Of a stretch of DNA of 64,000 nucleotides, positions 59,286-64,000 are shown piece after piece. The stretch is taken from the NCBI RefSeq assembly GCF_015706575.1, contig NW_024037047.1, forward strand, positions 2,670,632 through 2,734,631, in the 5' to 3' direction. Source of the DNA: Patiria miniata. Its lineage: Eukaryota; Echinodermata; Asteroidea; Valvatida; Asterinidae. Made by a program: the position numbers and the translations under genes. Position 1 is the first letter of the stretch; each line of letters starts with the position of its first letter. The notes under the pieces are model-generated. The model was not told where the DNA came from and ran no database searches. It was given only the letters and a program-made list of their open reading frames with translations.

Positions 59286-59822
59286 TTACTGAGAATTCGA
59301 ACTTGTAAGTTTTTCGATAAGAGATTTTTTTTCCTTTGCCAGCCGTTCGTCTACCCGTTTTTTAACTTCTTTTTCAAAGTCTAAATCGCTTTTTATTTTT
59401 TGAAGCTTTGTACTGGTCTTTGTTCTAATTTTCTGCTTAAGCTCGTTAAATTTTGAGAGCTCTCTCGTAATCAATGTAAACTCTTCGTGCGATATATCTC
59501 CGTCGTTGATGGCTTGAGACACGTATTCTTCAATCGTGTTAAGTTTGGAGTCTGCTAATATTTTAATCTGATCGTGCTTTTTTAGCTTGGTGGATAATCG
59601 CTTAGACGCGATTCTAAGCAGAATATCTATACCAAAAGCGCCTATAAACGTTCCTTCTAGCACCAATCCAACGGGGGCTGATATAACACCCAAGAGAGCG
59701 GGAATACTGACAGCCCCCACTATAGCCCCTAATCCTTCTAATCCTAGCTCTACGTAATTAATAGTGTCGATCATTCTCTTAATTTTTTTATAAGTGCGCT
59801 CTCGGTGGTCTCTCTCTTTCAA
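59286..59822 (-). CDS. Polinton-type membrane protein with conserved helical C-terminus
   Basis: 178 codons of open frame; the frame begins at TTG and the first in-frame ATG is codon 17 (59774), which would give 162 residues. A hydrophobic hairpin covers residues about 27-70 (GLEGLGAIVGAV, VGLVLEGTFIGAFGIDILL), followed by a charged helical part with 'KKHDQIKILADSKLNTIEEY', 'NDGDISHEEF' and a Lys/Glu-rich coiled-coil-like end. I recognise the last two motifs from a protein family common in Polinton elements of marine invertebrates; its function is unknown to me, and a virion membrane role is an inference. The same frame continues upstream past one TGA into a 36-codon ORF, and downstream sequence is open in the -1 phase. 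Confidence 0.7.
   Translation of the reverse strand: MKERDHRERTYKKIKRMIDTINYVELGLEGLGAIVGAVSIPALLGVISAPVGLVLEGTFIGAFGIDILLRIASKRLSTKLKKHDQIKILADSKLNTIEEYVSQAINDGDISHEEFTLITRELSKFNELKQKIRTKTSTKLQKIKSDLDFEKEVKKRVDERLAKEKKSLIEKLTSSNSQ
59325..59332 (-). other. A8 slippery-looking run in the 178-codon ORF
   Basis: Eight A residues on the coding strand (GGAAAAAAAATC), eleven codons before the stop. A run of seven or more A is a known -1 slippage sequence, and the -1 frame is open from here to 59140. It may be functional or simply an indel-prone homopolymer. Confidence 0.35.
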
Positions 59823-59831
59823 GATTAGAGA

Positions 59832-59942
59832 TCAAATCTCTTCAATCTTTTTAAGTCTGTACACTTTTGTTTCTTCGTTACTATTTAATCGGAGTACATC
59901 TCCAGAAATATCGGGGTATAACACCTTACTATCTATACTCAT
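59832..59942 (-). CDS. 36-codon ORF, likely N-terminal part of the downstream gene
   Basis: ATG at 59942, TGA at 59834-59832. It is in the same frame as the 178-codon ORF that follows, with only the TGA and three codons between this ORF and that ORF's TTG. A TATATTAAAA motif lies a few bases before its ATG, so this is probably where the transcript's first start codon lies. Either the TGA is a nonsense mutation (or UGA readthrough) in one longer gene, or it is a short leader ORF. The sequence has no recognised motif. Confidence 0.4.
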   Translation of the reverse strand: MSIDSKVLYPDISGDVLRLNSNEETKVYRLKKIEEI

Positions 59943-59958
59943 GTTTTTAATATAAAAC
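59943..59958 (-). promoter_or_regulatory. TATA-like promoter motif
   Basis: Read on the minus strand, TTTTATATTAAAAAC directly precedes the ATG at 59942. Nearly the same word, TTTTATATTAAAAC, lies before the plus-strand gene at 61176, which suggests a shared promoter element of this cluster. Confidence 0.4.
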
Positions 59959-59968
59959 GATTTTAAAA

Positions 59969-60640
59969 TTAAAAGATCTCCAACTCTATCATTATACTCA
60001 CACCCTTGTTGTTGATGATCTGTCCTTTTTCACCTATGATTGAAAATGTCAGTTTGTCGATTATACCATTTTTAAGTTTTTTGAAATCCTCGACTCTATC
60101 AGGCTCGGGTTTGCGCGTACCAACGGGTACGATTTTTAAGATATCAGAGGGATGACCATTAAAAAAGTTTTCACTCGTACTTAATTGAGGGCAGCGAATA
60201 AACAAAAATTTTAACGGATTAACGTTGTAAGACCCCGTATACACCACTTTGGGTATCAGTCTTCCTTTGGGTAAATTGAGTAATCGAGAGACTTCTCTGT
60301 TTAAACGCAATTTGAGATTGACGTCAGTTACCACCAACGTCACCTTTTTAGATTCTCTAAATATTCGAAAACTTACCCCGGGTATATAATTTAAAATGAA
60401 ATCGAACCAATCGACGTCGTACCACCCCGGTGGTATGGTGACCGAACCGGTGACTCCAGCTGGTAACGGTGCTAAAAGACTCGGAGAAATAAAATCTAAA
60501 TTATCACCAGACACGACAAGACTCCCCCGTATTGTTACCCCAGCTTGTCTAATTAGTCTAACCCTAGGTTTGCTTATTATACCTTGGATATATTCTAGCG
60601 CTATCCTTTTACCTTCATTGATAAAGCCTTTTCTTTCCAT
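59969..60640 (-). CDS. Polinton-type protein, possible virion component
   Basis: 223 residues from the ATG at 60640, 11 bp after the stop of the upstream gene. No signal peptide or membrane span is seen. The N-terminal half is beta-rich with alternating hydrophobics (GSLVVSG, GSVTIPPGWYDVDWF, KKVTLVVTDVNLKL). A middle motif STSENFFNGHPSDIL and a C-terminal strand pair (KLTFSIIGEKGQI, GVSIMIELEIF) recall a family I associate with Polinton loci. A capsid-associated jelly-roll-like fold would fit but is only inferred. It is part of a minus-strand series with the 160- and 178-residue products. Confidence 0.65.
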   Translation of the reverse strand: MERKGFINEGKRIALEYIQGIISKPRVRLIRQAGVTIRGSLVVSGDNLDFISPSLLAPLPAGVTGSVTIPPGWYDVDWFDFILNYIPGVSFRIFRESKKVTLVVTDVNLKLRLNREVSRLLNLPKGRLIPKVVYTGSYNVNPLKFLFIRCPQLSTSENFFNGHPSDILKIVPVGTRKPEPDRVEDFKKLKNGIIDKLTFSIIGEKGQIINNKGVSIMIELEIF

Positions 60641-60651
60641 TATAATTGTTA

Positions 60652-61134
60652 TTAAAAATTAATCGTATTGATTTGTACGTCGGATAGTGTTCCTTTATCT
60701 CTCTTTTTAATGGTTAAAGTTCCTTGTATTCCTTCTATTTGTCCTATTTCGTTTTCGATCGATTCTAAAGCAGAGTCTAGTCTATCTTCTTCGTACGCTT
60801 CTATAAGATCGTTTATAACTCTACTGAAAGTATTTTCGTCGTTAATTAAATAGTCGTAGGGGTACTCGGGTATCAACGATTCAATAAAACCTCTATCTGT
60901 TCTTACTGCTATATTTGAGTCAACCTGTTCGTATCTTCTATCATCATTAAGTCTTTCAGCGGGTCTCCCATCTATATGCGTATACCAATCAATCTCCGTA
61001 GCGCTGGAAATATTAAAATATCCGGGGTTAAACGTCACCCTTTTTACGCATACAGATTTTTGACCGTTTAGATTATCTACAACGTCTTCTAATTTAAAAG
61101 TCTGCTCATTTTGAAACAAGTGAAATGAATGCAT
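60652..61134 (-). CDS. Hypothetical protein of the Polinton-like cluster
   Basis: 160 residues from the ATG at 61134. I do not recognise it. It is acidic overall, with a Trp/Tyr-containing segment (SSATEIDWYTHIDG), an acidic helical stretch (NDLIEAYEEDRLDSALESIENEIG) and a short basic end (TIKKRDKGTLSD). There is no membrane segment. It starts back to back with the plus-strand 468-residue ORF; a TATAAAAAG on its strand lies 13 bp upstream of the ATG (61147-61155). It is followed 11 bp later by the 223-residue gene, so the two are probably co-transcribed. Confidence 0.65.
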   Translation of the reverse strand: MHSFHLFQNEQTFKLEDVVDNLNGQKSVCVKRVTFNPGYFNISSATEIDWYTHIDGRPAERLNDDRRYEQVDSNIAVRTDRGFIESLIPEYPYDYLINDENTFSRVINDLIEAYEEDRLDSALESIENEIGQIEGIQGTLTIKKRDKGTLSDVQINTINF

Positions 61135-61175
61135 TTATTTTAAAGTCTTTTTATATTAAAACTGAAACTAAAATA
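61135..61175. promoter_or_regulatory. Compact bidirectional promoter-like gap
   Basis: 41 bp of almost pure A/T between the minus-strand ATG (61134) and the internal plus-strand ATG (61176). It carries TATAAAAAG on the minus strand (61155-61147) and TATATTAAA on the plus strand (61152-61160), overlapping each other. Confidence 0.5.
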
Positions 61176-62531
61176 ATGTTAGACAAGGCAACCGAGCTAA
61201 AGCATCAAGCAGCATCACAAGCAAAGTTTTTAAACAGCACTAAACCCAGTGAACTAGAGGTCATAGTTAATAATACCAACGGGTTTTTAACCTTGTTCCC
61301 CGACTTAACCTCAGACTATAAATTGCCTCGCATCACAACGGATGAGGATGTAGATCGTTGGAAATCACACCCCATGTCGTTTTATCAAAATCAGTTAAAT
61401 TTTGCGATCTACTGCGCTACTACGGGCTGCGGTGTTGGGTTCAATCTTTTAAACGCGAGCAACCGTTACGTTTGGGCAATCTTTAACTTTCATTTATATT
61501 TTACGGTTAGAAAGATCCTGTACGACTTTGCCGCTCCTTTACCGGGAGATGACGCATTTAAAGACCTAGACAACAGTCATAATCACAGAGCATTTACCGA
61601 TACCTGTTTGTTGTTTGGTATAGATCAAATCAAGTCTTTTAAACAGACGAGAGACACAAATTCTAACGGTTTAGGTACAGCTTATTACTGGGACACGTCT
61701 TACGTACCCGTACCTGGAAACGATTATGATACAACCGACCTTAACCTCGAGTATAGTCAATATCGTAAAAATATGATGGGTGGAACTAAAATGGGGTTCG
61801 GTTTGGAAGATCCACCCAATGGCTCGGGGCGTTACAGCGATTACACCGTAGCCTTTATCGAACAAAATGAATCGGTACAAAAGGCTTGGTTAGATTTTAT
61901 ACCCGACACGAGTTCGTTTACCCCCGCGGGAATCATAAAAATCAACGAATCGATCAGATCTTACGTGTACGCTTTACTAGGTGCACAGGCACAAACAAAA
62001 ACGAGCGTATTAACACCGGGCACCGGATTAGACGCTCAGAGACAATTTAACGTCATCGTTGAAGATATCATCAATGCAGTAGACGACATGGAAACGAGTA
62101 TCAATCAATTTCAAGACTCTTTGCAGTATGCCAGAACGCCTTTAAATTTTGTAGTGAAACCGGGGTTGTATTTAATTCCATCGGATATGAACTTGAGGGT
62201 TGGAACGCACGACGGCTATAACAACAATCTTCAAATCGCTACCCAGAGTATGAAAACTGGTTTGGTGTTAGATTTAAACTCGCAACCTCAACCGGACGAC
62301 TCTTTTGATGGCACCGATGCCGTCGCGCCACCTACACCAGCACCTACACCCCCAGAGCCTATGACGAACGATATAGAACCTACACCCTCACAAGCACCAA
62401 CACCAGCACCAACAGTTTTAACCCAAGAACCCACGAAACTACAAACTCCCCAAGACGAAAAATTATCGTTGACGGTAGGAATGTTAGCTATCGTTGGCAT
62501 GGGTATTTTGGCTTACGAGGCAACGCAATAA
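61176..62531 (+). CDS. Polinton-type conserved protein with C-terminal membrane anchor
   Basis: 451 residues from the ATG at 61176; an in-frame ATG at 61125 would add 17 residues but overlaps the start of the divergent gene and the promoter-like gap, so I prefer the inner start. Motifs (numbered from 61125): SFYQNQLNFAIYCATTGCGV at about 85-104, an aromatic segment (YVWAIFNFHLYFTVRKIL), GLGTAYYWDTSY, and SYVYALLGAQAQTKTSVL at about 284-301. Then comes a Pro/Thr-rich linker (PTPAPTPPEP, PTPSQAPTPAPT) and a final hydrophobic segment (LTVGMLAIVGMGILAY). I recognise the central motifs from Polinton loci. The tail suggests a membrane-anchored virion protein; the exact role is unknown. It converges on the 416-residue gene. 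Confidence 0.7.
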   Translation: MLDKATELKHQAASQAKFLNSTKPSELEVIVNNTNGFLTLFPDLTSDYKLPRITTDEDVDRWKSHPMSFYQNQLNFAIYCATTGCGVGFNLLNASNRYVWAIFNFHLYFTVRKILYDFAAPLPGDDAFKDLDNSHNHRAFTDTCLLFGIDQIKSFKQTRDTNSNGLGTAYYWDTSYVPVPGNDYDTTDLNLEYSQYRKNMMGGTKMGFGLEDPPNGSGRYSDYTVAFIEQNESVQKAWLDFIPDTSSFTPAGIIKINESIRSYVYALLGAQAQTKTSVLTPGTGLDAQRQFNVIVEDIINAVDDMETSINQFQDSLQYARTPLNFVVKPGLYLIPSDMNLRVGTHDGYNNNLQIATQSMKTGLVLDLNSQPQPDDSFDGTDAVAPPTPAPTPPEPMTNDIEPTPSQAPTPAPTVLTQEPTKLQTPQDEKLSLTVGMLAIVGMGILAYEATQ

Positions 62532-62541
62532 GTCACACTCT

Positions 62542-62611
62542 AATCAAGTTTTAAAAAATAAGCCTTACCAACTTTGTGCTGGTAAGGCTTATTTTTTTTA
62601 AAACTTTGATT
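62542..62611. terminator. Long hairpin between convergent genes
   Basis: aaaaaataagccttacca (62553-62570) pairs perfectly over 18 bp with 62580-62597 around the loop actttgtgc; with small gaps the pairing extends to 'aatcaag' and 'ctttgatt', giving arms near 30 nt. It starts 11 bp after the stop of the plus-strand gene and lies 77 bp beyond the stop of the minus-strand gene, so it can serve both as a termination or 3'-end processing signal. A/T on both sides of the stem makes it symmetric. Confidence 0.75.
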
Positions 62612-62654
62612 ACAACTTAAGGCTTATTTGTTTTAAACTTTGATTACAACTAGG
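62585..62654. repeat. Direct repeat of one hairpin arm
   Basis: 'aaggcttattttttttaaaactttgattacaactt' type sequence at 62585-62619 is followed by a slightly shorter copy at 62620-62654. The second copy could also pair with the left arm, giving two alternative hairpins. Confidence 0.7.
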
Positions 62655-62668
62655 TACACAGTACCGTC

Positions 62669-62683
62669 GGCGCCAGAGGCGCC
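62669..62683. other. GC hairpin just after a stop codon
   Basis: ggcgcc-aga-ggcgcc, a 6 bp stem with a 3 nt loop, 4 bp beyond the TAG (62688-62690) of the minus-strand gene. It is very GC-rich compared with the surroundings. A role as 3' end structure is possible. Confidence 0.5.
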
Positions 62684-62687
62684 TTTA

Positions 62688-63938
62688 CTACCATCGTTTT
62701 TGCAGGTACGCAAACACCAAGGCTCCCACACCCAAAAACAAAGCCCACACGTGTTCGGCCAACCACGATACGGACTTACTCAACACGATAAATATCCAAC
62801 TGAGTACGCTGCCTATGATACCCGGCAGAGCACCCAACGCGCTCACTCCAAGTTTTGTAAGAGCAGATGCAAAATTAGTGAGCTGTTTTGAAATCCACTC
62901 TTTGATACCGCCTTTTGGTGTTGGTGTTGGTGTCGGCGATGGCGCGGTTGGGGCACCCGCGCCTCTCACGCTAGCGACGATGCTACTCACTATCGTGCTG
63001 ATGGCCAAACTAAAAGCGGCTAAAATACTCACTACGGTCACACCTTGTTCTCTAAACAGAGTTCTAATCTTTTCCGCCAGAGTCGTGTCGTCGCCTAATA
63101 TTTTATTAATCGTTTCTTTGATTCTAGCGATCTGACTTTTGAGTCCTCGTTCGTTGGCTTTTGCGGCTTCTAATCTGGCGGATCTTTCAACGTTCAAGTC
63201 GCTCAATTTATCGTTTAACTCTCGTCGACCCTCTTCGCTGTGCGATTCGTCGAGTTCTTGTTTCGTGGCTGCAATCTCGTCATCGAGTTGAGTGAGACGT
63301 GATAAATTAAGTTCTAGGTTACCTCTTAACGTCTGAAGACTTTTGTCTAATCCCTGGAGTTCTCTGTAATTCAATCCTTCAGTTTGAGCGCCGGTGTCTT
63401 GTTCTAAATCGTCTAAAATCTCGATTACCTCATCGGTGACTCTGGGTAGTTCTGTCATGGGGATACCCTCGGGTTCTATCGATTGCAGTTGTTGACTTTT
63501 ATCGTCACTGAGTGACTTACGTTCATAATGCGTAAAGCCTAATTCCTTTCTAATAAAATCTCTACCGTTTAAACCAATCTTTCTTACATTTATCTCTATA
63601 GTCCTCAAATACAAAAATTTGTTTGGGTTTCTTTGATCCGTTAACCTTACTAAGCCTTTACCAGATTTGAAAAATAAACCGTCTGTGTTGAGAATAAATT
63701 TTTCGTATCTCGGAGATATTGGTTTATTGTATATGTTATAAGTATCGTAAAACTCATCAACGCGCACATTAGTGACCATGTTTCTTCCGTGATCTAAAAC
63801 GTCATCTATGTCGGTAACGTGTGTATCAGGAGTATCAAAGTCGTCATCTAGATTTGTCTCTGATACATCGTCATCATCGTCGTAATCATCTTTGTCGTGG
63901 TCATCAACGTGGTCAAAGTCAAATCCTCCCTCAGCCAT
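62688..63938 (-). CDS. Polinton-type membrane protein with coiled coil and PTAP motif
   Basis: 416 residues from the ATG at 63938. Layout: a very acidic N-terminus (residues 7-50, Asp-rich); a conserved folded part at about 60-138 (VDEFYDTYNIYNKP, GLFFKSGKGLVRLTDQRNP, IGLNGRDFIRKELGF); a coiled coil at about 192-280; LFREQGVTVVSILAAFSL entering a hydrophobic segment at 300-324; a Pro/Thr linker with PTAP at 330-333; an amphipathic region at 350-386; and a last hydrophobic segment at 393-412 before KRW. I recognise the combination, especially the LFREQGVTVVSI and C-terminal membrane parts, from Polinton loci. It is probably a virion or internal-membrane protein; no enzyme motif is seen. The preceding gene ends only 17 bp upstream. 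Confidence 0.75.
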   Translation of the reverse strand: MAEGGFDFDHVDDHDKDDYDDDDDVSETNLDDDFDTPDTHVTDIDDVLDHGRNMVTNVRVDEFYDTYNIYNKPISPRYEKFILNTDGLFFKSGKGLVRLTDQRNPNKFLYLRTIEINVRKIGLNGRDFIRKELGFTHYERKSLSDDKSQQLQSIEPEGIPMTELPRVTDEVIEILDDLEQDTGAQTEGLNYRELQGLDKSLQTLRGNLELNLSRLTQLDDEIAATKQELDESHSEEGRRELNDKLSDLNVERSARLEAAKANERGLKSQIARIKETINKILGDDTTLAEKIRTLFREQGVTVVSILAAFSLAISTIVSSIVASVRGAGAPTAPSPTPTPTPKGGIKEWISKQLTNFASALTKLGVSALGALPGIIGSVLSWIFIVLSKSVSWLAEHVWALFLGVGALVFAYLQKRW

Positions 63939-63955
63939 TTATTTAATAATCCTAT

Positions 63956-64000
63956 TTAAATTATGCCGTTTTCATTATACTGCCCGGTAGTATACCCTGG
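63956..64000 (-). CDS. C-terminal end of a further gene, cut by the window edge
   Basis: The minus-strand frame is open from the window edge for 14 codons (PGYTTGQYNENGII) to TAA at 63958-63956, 17 bp before the next ATG. The spacing equals that of neighbouring genes, so it is likely the last part of another gene of the cluster. It is too short to identify. Confidence 0.4.
   Translation of the reverse strand, partial: PGYTTGQYNENGII

Larger units (their letters stand above)
59100..64000. mobile_element. Polinton/Maverick-like element, partial (one end)
   Basis: A sharp change from non-coding DNA to closely packed intronless genes with gaps from 11 to about 150 bp, overlapping promoters and a hairpin between convergent genes. 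The 416-, 468-, 223- and 178-residue products have features I recognise from Polinton loci of invertebrates: a membrane protein with coiled coil and C-terminal hydrophobic segments, a 'FYQNQLNFAIYCATTGCG' protein, and a protein with 'KLNTIEEYVSQAINDGDIS'. The core genes (PolB, integrase, ATPase, protease, major capsid) are not in view. The left border and terminal inverted repeat could not be fixed; about 59050-59140 is an estimate. A related endogenous virus is the alternative. Confidence 0.7.

Noticed and set aside
62620-62720. Alternative minus-strand frame with Gly-x-y-like residues beyond the 416-residue gene's stop
   Set aside because: It is in another phase, short, and explained by the GC hairpin sequence; no evidence that it is translated.

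Overview
The window looks like repeat-rich chromosomal DNA of a eukaryote, most likely a marine invertebrate deuterostome (echinoderm or hemichordate type). This guess rests on the scattered 'taggcctaggcctac' style words in the non-satellite DNA, on a DIRS-type retrotransposon and a Polinton-like element, and on the absence of prokaryotic gene organisation. I cannot name the species. No ordinary host protein gene could be supported; the convincing coding regions belong to mobile elements.

Layout. (1) 1-12514, 19089-31422 and 38293-52153 are one tandem satellite of about 196 bp monomers, all in the same orientation, with nested higher-order repeats (11-, 16-, 13- and 10-monomer units and larger duplications). 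It contains one 500-N gap and ends in another. (2) 12515-19088 is a precise insertion into the satellite made of two head-to-tail copies of a non-coding element. The copies share 324 bp at the left end and 612 bp at the right end at about 99.7% identity or better, but have unrelated interiors of 4655 bp and 47 bp. (3) 31423-38292 is a DIRS-type tyrosine-recombinase retrotransposon with inverted terminal repeats, an internal complementary region matching its circle junction, a gag-like ORF, an RT/RNase H/methyltransferase-like ORF and a recombinase ORF with two frame breaks. It sits in the satellite flanked by the trinucleotide AGT on both sides. (4) 52654 to about 59100 is AT-rich non-coding DNA with a diverged direct repeat pair, a Harbinger-like MITE and short tandem repeats. 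(5) About 59100-64000 is a compact, intronless, virus-like gene cluster that I read as one end of a Polinton/Maverick element: four substantial ORFs, smaller pieces, a bidirectional promoter-like gap and a strong hairpin between convergent genes.

How the parts relate. The satellite has acted as landing ground for at least two elements; in both cases the flanks rejoin into an exact consensus monomer. In the DIRS element the circle-junction sequence is stored a second time inside the element, which fits the family's circular-intermediate model. In the Polinton-like cluster the genes appear to encode virion or membrane proteins. The expected polymerase, integrase, packaging ATPase, protease and major capsid genes are not visible and would lie beyond position 64000.

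Limits. Everything was read by eye from the sequence; family assignments rest on motif recognition, not on searches. Frequent one-base indels in homopolymers of the third satellite array, and the identical long satellite duplications, leave open sequencing or assembly error.
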